From the NCBI GenBank assembly GCA_024276275.1, contig JAJRXM010000036.1, positions 1 to 64,000 of the forward strand: a stretch of DNA of 64,000 bases. Direction: 5' to 3'. The DNA comes from Candidatus Zixiibacteriota bacterium. Lineage in GTDB: Bacteria > Zixibacteria > MSB-5A5 > GN15 > FEB-12. Both the position numbers and the translations under genes were made by a program. Positions 7,997 through 17,100 of this stretch are shown here, piece by piece (within the stretch, counting starts at the first letter, position 1; each line of letters starts with the position of its first letter). Below the pieces are notes generated by a model, which did not search any database, was not told the origin of the DNA, and was given only the letters and a program-made list of their open reading frames with translations.

Positions 7997-9904
7997 TTAT
8001 GCATAGGATGATGTAGAATTTTGCAGATTTATATAATCTTGAACTTCTACTATTTGATTAACCGGCAGTACAACGGTAAACAATGCACCGCCTTGATATG
8101 AATATTTTATTGAACCGGAATGAGTATCGATAATTTTCTTACACGCAACAAGACTGATACCATGTCCATGAGATTTTGTCGTAAATCTTTTTTGAAACAG
8201 ATAGTCGATATTTACATTTACAACACCGGGGCCGTTATCAGAAACTGTTATTGTAACGGTTTTGTTTTCAGCATCACCTGTTAGCTCCGATTTAACTACA
8301 ATTATCTTATCTCCCTCTTTCTCGCACAAGGCTTCCCCTGCGTTGTAAATCAGATTTACAAACAGCTGTCGGATTTGTCCGATATTAGTATGTACAAGTG
8401 GGATATTATCGGCATATTCTGTTTTGATTTCGATATAGTCAAATAAATTCTGTGGCTGTAAAAATGCTTTTACTGCTTCGAGCAACTGATTCATATCTAC
8501 CTGGATAAATGTTTCATCACCGTCGTTTGCCTCTAATAGTCCATCTGTGAAATTAACTATACGATCTACCTGTTTTTTCATCAACTCTAGTTTTTTCTGA
8601 ATTTTTTCAGGGTCGTTCTTTTTCAATAACAACGGCATCAGTTCAATATTGCCTGATAAAATCGCTAAGAAGTTATTTATTTCATGAGCAATATCACCGG
8701 CCATTTCTCCTTTAGTATAGTATCTATCCATTCTAATCATCATGTTATGAATTGATTTAGATTCAGAGATATCAGAAATAATATACAAATGAGATGAAAT
8801 ATTAAAATCGTTATCATATATAGGTGCTATTAAGAGAAAGGCAGAAAAAACAGTTCCGTCATTTCTTTTACATATAACTTCCAGCTCATTTTGAAAATTA
8901 TGGTCGAGTGTTTTCATATCGAAATCATCAGTAAAGAGATTCTTTATATGAGACCCGACAGCTTCTTCGGTAGAAAGTATAAAATCTTCACCTGCTGTCT
9001 CGTTAAATACTTGAATAATTCCATCAGGAGTCGTTGTAATAATAGAACCCGTTGAGTTGTCTAATATCTTTCTTAAAAATTCTCTTGAGGACAGAAGTTT
9101 ACTGTTTGAGTCTATAAGTTTCTGGTTGTATTTTTTAAGTTTTTGGTCATTGTCCCAGAGAGTTTTACTCATGGTGTTAAATGATTCCGTTAATTTATTC
9201 AACTCAATATCTTTATCAGTCTCTACCATATAGTACAGATCCCCTTGAGTTGTTTTTTCAAGACCTTTCATAATTCTGGCCAAAGGTTCACTAATACGTT
9301 TATTTATCAGATAGACGGTTAAAAGTGATACAAGTATCCCTCCTAAAAACAGAAGACCAAAAATATAAAGAACTTTATCTCTGGAAGTTACAAAATAATG
9401 ATGTCCAAATTCTGCTACTAGTAAAGCATGCTGACTGCTGTTTAAGTTAAAGGTATAATAGTATACAATAATCTGAGTACTGGGGATGCTTTGAATAAGA
9501 TGACTTTCAGTCTTTAGAAGTTCCGAGATTACAAGACCTTTTTCGGACTCATTCTCAAGCTCTCTTCCCACCTCAATTAATGGTTTTAAATCTTCATTAT
9601 TATCCAAAATATAAATATTACTGGAAATATAATCTAAATGACTTAATGACGATTTAAATGACGATTCAAGGATAGCAGCACAAGATTTCAAATCCTCTTT
9701 TTTGTTACAATCTATGATTTTTTCAGCAATTGAAGCAAATTTTTCTTCAAGTATAGAGGGATCGGCAGTAGTAATTTTTTCTTCAACGGGATACAAAAAC
9801 AGTAATCCGAATGCTGCAAAGACAAATAAAACCTGCAAAATAATCAGGTTGCTTAATCTGGTAAAAAACGCAGGTTTTTTTATATTGAGAAATTTTCTAA
9901 TCAT
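7997..9904 (-). CDS. Membrane sensor histidine kinase with HAMP and PAS domains
   Basis: 635 residues. Transmembrane helix 1 (LIILQVLFVFAAFGLLFL) and helix 2 (~178-200) bracket an extracytoplasmic sensor, followed by HAMP (RISEPLARIMKGLEKTTQGD), PAS (GSIITTTPDGIIQVFNETA), H-box (AGDIAHEINNFLAI), N-box (NLIYNAGEAL) and ATPase (DNGPGV). The G2 box reads GHGISLV instead of GxGLGL, a mild divergence. The ATG has AAGGT upstream. It is the first gene of a two-kinase unit with no response regulator nearby; phosphotransfer to a distant regulator is inferred. A hairpin-rich element (9981-10049) lies in its leader region. Confidence 0.92.
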   Translation of the reverse strand: MIRKFLNIKKPAFFTRLSNLIILQVLFVFAAFGLLFLYPVEEKITTADPSILEEKFASIAEKIIDCNKKEDLKSCAAILESSFKSSLSHLDYISSNIYILDNNEDLKPLIEVGRELENESEKGLVISELLKTESHLIQSIPSTQIIVYYYTFNLNSSQHALLVAEFGHHYFVTSRDKVLYIFGLLFLGGILVSLLTVYLINKRISEPLARIMKGLEKTTQGDLYYMVETDKDIELNKLTESFNTMSKTLWDNDQKLKKYNQKLIDSNSKLLSSREFLRKILDNSTGSIITTTPDGIIQVFNETAGEDFILSTEEAVGSHIKNLFTDDFDMKTLDHNFQNELEVICKRNDGTVFSAFLLIAPIYDNDFNISSHLYIISDISESKSIHNMMIRMDRYYTKGEMAGDIAHEINNFLAILSGNIELMPLLLKKNDPEKIQKKLELMKKQVDRIVNFTDGLLEANDGDETFIQVDMNQLLEAVKAFLQPQNLFDYIEIKTEYADNIPLVHTNIGQIRQLFVNLIYNAGEALCEKEGDKIIVVKSELTGDAENKTVTITVSDNGPGVVNVNIDYLFQKRFTTKSHGHGISLVACKKIIDTHSGSIKYSYQGGALFTVVLPVNQIVEVQDYINLQNSTSSYA

Positions 9905-9980
9905 AACAATACCTTCATTCTAAAGGTATCGACAGATTAATACATGAGTTTATATGAAATACAAACTTAAGATTATAATA

Positions 9981-10049
9981 TGGGAGTGGCGGAGGGGGGA
10001 TGCCCGACGAATCGTCAGGTGGCTGAAAAATCAGCACACACCACTCCCA
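9981..10049. repeat. Compact multi-hairpin element (structured RNA or dispersed palindromic repeat)
   Basis: A perfect 9-bp outer stem (TGGGAGTGG / CCACTCCCA) encloses a G-rich strand and two inner hairpins, CCCGACG-AAT-CGTCAGG (one mismatch) and GCTGA-AAAA-TCAGC. The base composition is much more GC-rich than its surroundings. It matches no RNA family I know (no SRP, tRNA or common riboswitch motif). It lies in the 5' leader of the kinase operon if transcribed on the minus strand. Confidence 0.45.
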
Positions 10050-10308
10050 ATTTATTTTCTAAATATCCGTTCTCTTTTTTCTACTCATTTCTAAAAGCAA
10101 GATGTATACCGAATTGTACTTTGAAGTATGATTATTATCTACCCTAAAAGAATAATATATAAACCGTTGAATAGCAAGATAATTTCGATATAAAAAAAGA
10201 GTCTCCCCATCTTGTATTAAAATTGACTTGAACAGAGAAAATCTCTCAGAAGAATAAAAGTATAAGAAAATATGCATTTTCTTGCAATACTATAGAAAGA
10301 CTTAAAGT

Positions 10309-10343
10309 AAAGGGCTACAGATATTTCTATTGCAGCCCTTTGA
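10309..10343 (-). terminator. Hairpin terminator after trxB
   Basis: The minus strand has AAAGGGCTGCA / TGTAGCCCTTT, an 11-bp stem with one G-T pair, right after the trxB stop. The following T-run is weak. Confidence 0.55.
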
Positions 10344-10346
10344 AAT

Positions 10347-11300
10347 TTAGACTCGATTTGCGAATTTATCTTCTAATTCTTCTATATATTTTTCAGCAGC
10401 AACAGCTGCAGTAGTACCGTCTCCGACAGCATTTGTAATCTGCCTAACCAACTGAGCTCGAACATCACCGCAGGCAAAAATACCTTTAATAGAAGTCTCC
10501 ATCGTATAATCAGTAATAATATAACCACCCTGATCTGTACGCATATTTTCTCGGGTTACATTTGAATTAGGTCTGAAGCCTAAGAGCGGAAATATTGCTC
10601 CGACGTCTAAATCTGATTTTTCGCCGGTTTTGACATTTTTTAGTTTTAACGTCCGAACCTGCCTATCGTCACCGGTAATTTCCTCGACAACGGTATCATA
10701 GATAAATTCCATTTTGTCATTATCAAAAGCTCTTTGTTGGATAATTTTTGCGGCACGAAGCTCATCTCTCCGATGCATAACATATACTTTCGATGCAAAT
10801 TTTGTTAAAAATGAACCCTCTTCAACAGCAGCATCTCCCCCACCGACAACTGCAATAATCTGCTCCTTAAAAAAGGCACCGTCACAGATAGCACAATAAG
10901 AGACACCCTTGCCTGAGTATTCTTCTTCTCCCGGAACACCTAATTTAACAGGAGTCCCACCGGTAGATAAAATTATTGCTTTTGCTTTGTACACAGCTCC
11001 CGAGGCACATTTAGCGTACCGATAATCACCGTCGACATAAACCTCTTCGACTTCTTCCATATCAATTTCCAAACCAAATGACTTTGCGTGATCGGCAAAC
11101 TTCATAGAAAGTTCTGCACCGCCGATTTTTTCAAACCCCAGATAATCTTCAACTTCATGTGTATTGGCAATCTGGCCGCCCGGCATATATTTTTCCAAGC
11201 AGATAGTTTTGCGATTTGCTCTTGATGAATACATTCCCGCACACAGTCCGCCCGGACCGGCACCTACGATGACAACATCATACTCTCTTACTTCTGACAT
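10347..11300 (-). CDS. trxB: Thioredoxin reductase
   Basis: NADPH-dependent FAD enzyme that reduces thioredoxin. 317 residues, the normal length. It has an N-terminal FAD-binding GAGPGGLCAGMY, the redox-active CAIC (usually CATC) in SYCAICDGAFF, an NADPH-binding VVGGGDAAVEEG, and the C-terminal IFACGDVRAQLVRQITNAVGDG. Its start overlaps the end of the upstream SDR gene by 13 bases, so it is the last gene of a cobA-SDR-trxB unit. A hairpin terminator follows. The FAD and active-site motifs are intact, so function is well supported. Confidence 0.96.
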   Translation of the reverse strand: MSEVREYDVVIVGAGPGGLCAGMYSSRANRKTICLEKYMPGGQIANTHEVEDYLGFEKIGGAELSMKFADHAKSFGLEIDMEEVEEVYVDGDYRYAKCASGAVYKAKAIILSTGGTPVKLGVPGEEEYSGKGVSYCAICDGAFFKEQIIAVVGGGDAAVEEGSFLTKFASKVYVMHRRDELRAAKIIQQRAFDNDKMEFIYDTVVEEITGDDRQVRTLKLKNVKTGEKSDLDVGAIFPLLGFRPNSNVTRENMRTDQGGYIITDYTMETSIKGIFACGDVRAQLVRQITNAVGDGTTAAVAAEKYIEELEDKFANRV

Positions 11301-12181
11301 AGTGACCCCATATATTTTTGTAATCCGTCTTCCAAACTTATCGGATTTATTAAAAAAAGTTTCTGCATTTTTTCTGTATCGCAGGTAGACCCTGACTCCA
11401 TCATAAGTATTTGATCTCTCGTTATCGGAGCCGGTTTTATTATTTTTTCTAAAACCGATGATACAATCTTCATTAACATAACAGGTATAAAAAAGTTCAA
11501 TCTTTTTTTACCCATCTGTTTTTTAAGTATATGTAAAATTTGTAAATATTCAAGTTTTTCAGGGCCGCCGACTTCAATTATTTCATTATCTATTTTATCG
11601 ACATCAGTCATCATAGTTATAAGGTCATCAATATATAACGGCTGCATTTTATATTTGCCTGTGCCTATTACCGGAAGAAATAGGGAAAAACGTATCATTT
11701 TTTCTAGCATACTGATAAACCCGTCTCCATTACCAAACAATACCGACGGTCTAAATATAAGATACGGAATTTGTGAGGTAACTACAGCCTGCTCAGCGAT
11801 ATATTTAGACTGATGATATTTTGATAAAGCATTTTCGGCTGTCCCTAAAGCTGAAAGATAAATAATTTTTTTCACATTCTGATTTTTTGCTGCCGTTACG
11901 ATATTTTGAGTTCCTTCTGAAACTGTTTTTGAAAATGTTTTTGTATGAGTCTCAGCAATTATTCCAACAAGGTGATAGAGAATATCAATATCTTCGCAAA
12001 ACAAATCAAGTGAGCCTTGGTCATTAACAGAACCATCTATAGTTTCGACAGGTTTGCTCCACAAAGAGATATCCTTTTTACTGTGTGCTAAAACTTTTAC
12101 AGAATGATTTTTTTCAAGAAGTCTTTTAACAAGATGTGACCCGACAAAACCAAATGCACCTGTTACACCTATTTTCACCAA
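11288..12181 (-). CDS. NAD(P)-binding atypical SDR protein, NDUFA9-like
   Basis: 297 residues with an N-terminal Rossmann motif (IGVTGAFGFVGSHLVKRLL), the SDR strand YLSALGT and the active-site-like KYHQSKYIAEQAV (YxxxK-type position). This matches the extended/atypical SDR group that includes the complex I NDUFA9 subunit and sugar-nucleotide epimerase-like proteins. No sugar genes surround it; it sits between cobalamin adenosyltransferase and trxB with overlaps at both ends, indicating co-transcription. The C-terminal half (from ~210) is helical and less conserved. Function unknown; a quinone- or lipid-related dehydrogenase role is possible. Confidence 0.8.
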   Translation of the reverse strand: MVKIGVTGAFGFVGSHLVKRLLEKNHSVKVLAHSKKDISLWSKPVETIDGSVNDQGSLDLFCEDIDILYHLVGIIAETHTKTFSKTVSEGTQNIVTAAKNQNVKKIIYLSALGTAENALSKYHQSKYIAEQAVVTSQIPYLIFRPSVLFGNGDGFISMLEKMIRFSLFLPVIGTGKYKMQPLYIDDLITMMTDVDKIDNEIIEVGGPEKLEYLQILHILKKQMGKKRLNFFIPVMLMKIVSSVLEKIIKPAPITRDQILMMESGSTCDTEKMQKLFLINPISLEDGLQKYMGSLCQK

Positions 12182-12726
12182 TCAATACCCTTTTGTGCTA
12201 AAATACCTTGTTGGTACGGATGTTTAATTTCCTTCATTTCAGTTACTAAATCAGCCCGTTCAATCAAATACTCGGGAGCATTTCTACCTGTAATAACCAA
12301 ATGCTGTTTTTCAGAGCAGGCATCAAGGACAGATAATACATCCTCTTTACTGATTAATTCTAAGTCAGCAGCAATATTCAATTCATCCAAAATAATCAAT
12401 TCATATTTTTGAGACTTAATTTTCTCAATGGCAAATTCGACACCCTCTTTGGCCGCTTTTTGATGCTCTGAAAACTCTTTTTTATCATCAATAATTCCGA
12501 CAAATCCTTCTCCGACCAAGTGAAGTTCAACATTCGGTTCGAGCCTTTTAATTCCTTTTAATTCACCGTACTTCCAACTACCTTTTACAAATTGTATTAC
12601 CGAGATATTCCAATTGTATCCGACAGCCCGCACTACCATTCCTAATGACGCTGTTGTTTTACCTTTACCGTTACCGGTGTAAACTACCAGTAACCCTTTA
12701 TCAATACTTTTTTTATCTTCTGTCAT
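12175..12726 (-). CDS. cobO: Cob(I)alamin adenosyltransferase (CobA/BtuR/CobO type)
   Basis: Transfers the adenosyl group of ATP to cobalamin or corrinoids to give coenzyme B12. 183 residues with the family P-loop TGNGKGKTTASLGM near the N-terminus, FVKGSWKYGE, and the Walker-B-like LIILDELNIA followed by VITGRNAP, all CobA hallmarks. The ATG has GAGG 6 bases upstream. It is first in a unit with the SDR protein (7-base overlap) and trxB. No other B12 synthesis gene is in the window, so a salvage role is possible. It is divergent from the rrf2 regulator. Confidence 0.93.
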   Translation of the reverse strand: MTEDKKSIDKGLLVVYTGNGKGKTTASLGMVVRAVGYNWNISVIQFVKGSWKYGELKGIKRLEPNVELHLVGEGFVGIIDDKKEFSEHQKAAKEGVEFAIEKIKSQKYELIILDELNIAADLELISKEDVLSVLDACSEKQHLVITGRNAPEYLIERADLVTEMKEIKHPYQQGILAQKGIDW

Positions 12727-12854
12727 CGTAACCTCATTTTACTTTCAAACATATACAATATCCAACTTTTGAGGTAAAATGTCAATCTCCTTGCTGAAAA
12801 TAAGTTAGAGCGAATCGGCAACAATTATATTGTGAAATTTTTAACAAATTTAGT

Positions 12855-12883
12855 TTGACAAATCAGTCTATATTTAGTATTAT
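12855..12883 (+). promoter_or_regulatory. Promoter of the Rrf2 regulator gene
   Basis: TTGACA (12855-12860), 17-base spacer, TATTAT (12878-12883). The predicted start is near 12890. Confidence 0.65.
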
Positions 12884-12903
12884 TTTTATAAGTAAGACAA
12901 ACC

Positions 12904-12929
12904 GGGTAGTAATTATGAAATTAATACCC
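12904..12929. promoter_or_regulatory. Inverted repeat downstream of the rrf2 promoter, probable operator
   Basis: GGGTAGTAAT and ATTAATACCC form a 10-bp dyad with one mismatch and a 6-base spacer, placed just after the predicted transcription start. This fits autorepression by the Rrf2 protein, but the site does not resemble the E. coli Isc-type 1 consensus. Confidence 0.4.
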
Positions 12930-12961
12930 TTATATATTAATTTCAGAGAAAGAAGGCTGCT

Positions 12962-13387
12962 ATGCAGTTTACAAAAGCAGAAGAATACGGCATGCTTGGA
13001 GTTCTTTATTTATCAGAAAAAAAGTTAGGTTCTATCACACCTCTTTCTGAAATAGCTGAAGCTAAAGGAATTCCGGAGAAATTTTTAGCAAAGATATTTC
13101 AATCTTTATCTAGAGCAACTATTGTAAGATCGCATCGAGGAGTTCGAGGTGGTTTTTCTTTAGCAAAAGACCCTAAAGAAATTTCGGTAAAAGAAGTATT
13201 GGAATCTATTCACGGACCTTACCATCTGATTAAATGTACAAACAATACCGAGATATGTGATAAATCAAATTTCTGTTCACTTCGAGAATTACTGTCAATT
13301 GCTGAAAGAAAACTGGTTCAAATTTTTGAAGATCATACATTAGCAGATTTGGTTAAATGGCAAAAAAACAAGATGATTGCTATTTAG
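12962..13387 (+). CDS. Rrf2 family regulator, IscR-like with three cysteines
   Basis: 141 residues. An N-terminal winged helix-turn-helix (FTKAEEYGMLGVLYLSE.. IAEAKGIPEKFLAKIFQSL) and the wing SHRGVRGGFSLAK identify Rrf2. Cys92, Cys99 and Cys105 correspond to the cluster-ligating cysteines of IscR (92, 98, 104), so an iron-sulfur sensor is likely; the first spacing is one residue longer. A promoter and an inverted repeat are visible upstream. Downstream on the same strand are dcd and pyruvate:ferredoxin oxidoreductase, an Fe-S enzyme, but a 109-base gap makes co-transcription uncertain. No isc/suf genes are nearby. Confidence 0.9.
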   Translation: MQFTKAEEYGMLGVLYLSEKKLGSITPLSEIAEAKGIPEKFLAKIFQSLSRATIVRSHRGVRGGFSLAKDPKEISVKEVLESIHGPYHLIKCTNNTEICDKSNFCSLRELLSIAERKLVQIFEDHTLADLVKWQKNKMIAI

Positions 13388-13496
13388 TTTTATTAAAATG
13401 AGGTACCGTTTATCTTGTTTTAGGTTTACATTCTGTCTTAAATTTATTATGTTCGGGCAAATATGTGTGCTATAGACTATTAGGAGAATTAAGCGA

Positions 13497-14066
13497 ATGC
13501 CCGTAATGCCCGACAAGTGGATAATCAAAATGTCCAAAACAGAAGATATGATTAAACCGTTTTCTGAAAATCAAGTTAGACAAGGTATTAGTTTTGGAGT
13601 TTCTTCTTACGGATATGATATAAGTTTAGCAGATGAATTTAAGATATTTGACCCTACCTCTGTTGATGAACTCGACCCGAAAAAAGATTCCTCGGCATAT
13701 TTTAAAGACTTTCAAGGAAGTTCTGTTTTAATACCGCCTAATTCATTTATCTTAGCCAGAACAAAAGAATACTTTAAAATTCCAAGAAACATCTTAACTA
13801 TTTGCCCGGGAAAATCTACTTATGCACGAAACGGTGTACTTGTAAATGTTACCCCGTTTGAGCCTGAGTGGGAAGGGTTTGCTACTATTTCTCTTTCAAA
13901 CACTACACCGGTACCGGTAAGAGTTTATGCCAACGAAGGTATTGCTCAATTAATTTTTTTAAAAGCAGACGAAGAATGTGTTACATCATATAAAGATAAA
14001 AAAGGTAAGTACCAAGCACAAAAAGAAATTACATTATCTAAATCAGATAAATCTGTCGACCGGTAA
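13497..14066 (+). CDS. dcd: dCTP deaminase
   Basis: Deaminates dCTP to dUTP (or, in bifunctional enzymes, to dUMP) for thymidylate synthesis. 189 residues, starting in the family style MPVMPDKWI. It holds the catalytic region CPGKSTYARNGVLVNVTPFEPEWEG (catalytic Glu in PEWEG) and the trimer-forming double-stranded beta-helix core. The C-terminal tail is shortened after YQAQKEITLSK. AGGAGA lies 8 bases before the ATG. It is followed by nifJ after 39 bases, so the two may be co-transcribed although unrelated in function. Mono- or bifunctionality cannot be decided by eye. Confidence 0.93.
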   Translation: MPVMPDKWIIKMSKTEDMIKPFSENQVRQGISFGVSSYGYDISLADEFKIFDPTSVDELDPKKDSSAYFKDFQGSSVLIPPNSFILARTKEYFKIPRNILTICPGKSTYARNGVLVNVTPFEPEWEGFATISLSNTTPVPVRVYANEGIAQLIFLKADEECVTSYKDKKGKYQAQKEITLSKSDKSVDR

Positions 14067-14105
14067 GGCGGCAAATTTATTTTTTGAAATACAGGAGCAA
14101 TACTC

Positions 14106-17100
14106 ATGTTAAAAGATGCTGTTCAAGATAAAGAAAAAAAAGAATCAGCTGCTGGAAAAAACAAACGGCGTATGGTCACCATTGACGGAAACTCGGCTGC
14201 TGCTCATGTAGCCCATGCCACCAACGAAATAATCGCAATCTATCCTATCACTCCATCATCTAACATGGGTGAGATTGCTGATGAGAAATCAGCAAGAGGA
14301 GAAAAAAATCTGTGGGGAGTTATCCCCGATGTTGTCGAGCTACAATCTGAAGGTGGTGCCTCCGGAGCCGTTCACGGTGCCTTAACAACCGGTGCTTTAA
14401 CAACTACATTTACTGCCTCTCAGGGCTTGCTATTAATGATTCCAAATATGTTCAAAATTGCCGGAGAATTAACTCCGACAGTATTTCATGTTACAGCTCG
14501 AGCGGTTGCCTCGCATGCCCTTTCTATTTTTGGTGACCACTCCGATGTCATGGCAACCCGTTCAACAGGTTTTGCCTTGCTTGCATCAGGCTCTGTTCAA
14601 GAAGTAATGGATATGGCTCTCATATCCCAAGCAGCATCACTTGAAAGTCGTATCCCATTTGTACATTTCTTTGACGGGTTCAGAACATCTCATGAAGTAC
14701 AAAAAATTGAAGAAATTACTTATGACGATATGCGTAAAATGATGAACGAAGATTTAATTGCTCAACACAGACAAAGAGCTCTCTCCCCTGACAATCCGAC
14801 CATAAAGGGTACTTCGCAAAACCCGGATGTCTTTTTCCAATCTCGTGAAGCTGCAAACAGTTATTATGAAGCTTGTCCTGATATAGTACAAAAACAGATG
14901 GATATTTTTGCAAATTTAGTCGGAAGAAAATATAAATTATTTGATTATTTTGGACACCCTGAAGCTGAACGTGTTGTAATTATCACGGGTACCGGTAATG
15001 AAGTTATCCATGAAACTGTTGATAAGCTCGTTGAAGACGGTGAAAAAGTCGGACTTATCAAAGTTCGTTTATATCGTCCGTTCTCTACTAAAGCCCTTGC
15101 TCAAGCACTACCGGCTTCTGTTAAAAAAATCGCAGTGCTCGATAGGACAAAAGAGCCGGGTTCAGTAGGCGAACCTTTGTATACCGACGTACAAGCCTCT
15201 ATTAACGAAGCTTTGGACAACGGTCTGGCTTCTTTTAAAACCCATCCTATCATTGTCGGCGGTCGTTATGGATTAGGTTCTAAAGAGTTTAACCCGCCAA
15301 TGGCAAAAGGCATTTTTGATAATTTAAATCTGGATAAACCGAAGAATCATTTTACAGTAGGAATTATCGATGATGTCACTCATTTATCATTAAAATCAGA
15401 TCAGACATTTGATTTAGAAGGTGATAATTTCCGAGGTCTCTTCTTTGGATTAGGTGCTGACGGAACCGTAGGAGCTAACAAAAACTCTATTAAAATTATC
15501 GGTGAAAATACTGACAATTTTGCTCAAGGGTATTTTGTATATGATCCCAAAAAAGCCGGTGCTGTCACTGTTTCCAATGTACGGTTCGGCAAAGAAATAA
15601 TCCGTAAACCGTATCTTATCAATGAAGCTCAATTTGTAGCATGTCATAATTATACTTTTTTAGAAAAATATGATATGGTTGATAAGTTAGTAGACGGCGG
15701 TACATTTCTTTTGAACTCTCCTTTTTCTGCTGCCGAAATTTGGGATACACTTCCAATAGAAGTTCAGAAACAATTAATTGAGAAAAAAGCAAAGTTCTAT
15801 GTCATTGACGCTCTTAAGCTAGGTAAAGAATTAGGACTCGGCACCCGTATTAACATGATTATGCAAACTGCCTTTTTCTTAATTTCAAATATTCTACCTA
15901 AAGAAAAAGCGATTTCTGCTATTAAAGTAATGATTAAAAAAACATACGGTTCCAAAGGTGAAAAAGTTGTTAACATGAATTACAACGCCGTAGATGCTGC
16001 CGTTAATAATATTGAAAAGGTAACATATCCTGAAACAGCTACTTCAGAAACTCATCGCCCTCCGATTGTACCAAGTAATGCTCCTGAATTTGTACAGACA
16101 GTTACTGCTGAAATTATTGCCGGCAGAGGTGACGATTTACCTGTTTCAGCCTTCCCTGTTGACGGTACATTTATAACAGGTACTACAAAATATGAAAAGC
16201 AGAACCTTGCTACTGAAATTCCTGTTTGGGATAAAGATACATGTATTCAATGTAACATTTGTGCTATAGTATGTCCACATGCGGCAATTAGACCAAAAGT
16301 GTTTGAAAAAGAATATATAGAAAACGCACCGAAAGATTTCCTATATGTCGAAGCGAAAACTAAAAATTTCAAAGATATGTATTATACATTACAGGTCGCA
16401 CCTGAAGATTGTACAGGGTGTGAAATTTGTGTTAATGCCTGTCCTGCTATTGTTAAAGATGCTGACGGAAATAAGACCGATGAACGGGCAATTAATTTAC
16501 ATCCACAAGCTCCAATCCGTGAACGTGATAAAAAGAACTGGGATTATTTCTTAAACGAAATCCCTGAACCTGATACATCCAAATTTAATATCGAAACAAC
16601 AAAAGGCTCTCAATTTGTAACACCATTGTTTGAATTCTCAGGAGCTTGCGTCGGTTGTGGTGAAACACCATATATTAAATTGATGACTCAACTGTTTGGT
16701 GATAGAGCGTTATGTGCTAATGCTACAGGTTGTAGTTCTATCTATGGTGGCAACTTACCTACAACTCCTTACTGCCAAACTGCCGACGGTCTCGGACCGG
16801 CCTGGTCAAACTCACTTTTTGAGGATAATGCGGAATTTGGACTCGGCATGAGATTAACAGCCGACAAACTCCATGACTATTCTTTACAGCTAGTTAAAGA
16901 GTTAGTACCGGAAATGTTTGATGCTTTTGCAAATGCCGAACAACTTTCTCAGGCAAACATTGAAGAACAGCGTGAACGTAAATTTGCTCTGATGGATAAA
17001 TTAAATTCTCTCAGACCGTCTGATAAAATCACCGCTCTTAAAAATGTTGCCGATTTTCTGGTAAAAAAATCTGTTTGGGCAATCGGCGGAGACGGTTGGG

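Larger units (their letters stand above)
9905..10346. other. Intergenic region between a kinase gene and trxB
   Basis: 442 bases without a convincing gene. It holds the hairpin-rich element at 9981-10049 and the trxB terminator at 10309-10343. The ORF at 10059-10277 (72 codons, minus) has no recognisable domain or Shine-Dalgarno and I do not call it. Confidence 0.6.

Noticed and set aside
9981-10049. tRNA, SRP RNA or known riboswitch
   Set aside because: No T-loop GTTCGA, no SRP GGAA loop signature and no riboswitch core that I recognise; kept only as an unnamed structured element.
10059-10277. 72-codon ORF on the minus strand between trxB and the kinase
   Set aside because: No ribosome binding site, no recognisable domain, AT-rich composition like intergenic DNA.
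12831-12846. Third CRP-type site TGTGA-AATTTT-TAACA upstream of rrf2
   Set aside because: One mismatch in the right half-site; too weak to claim next to the two perfect sites.
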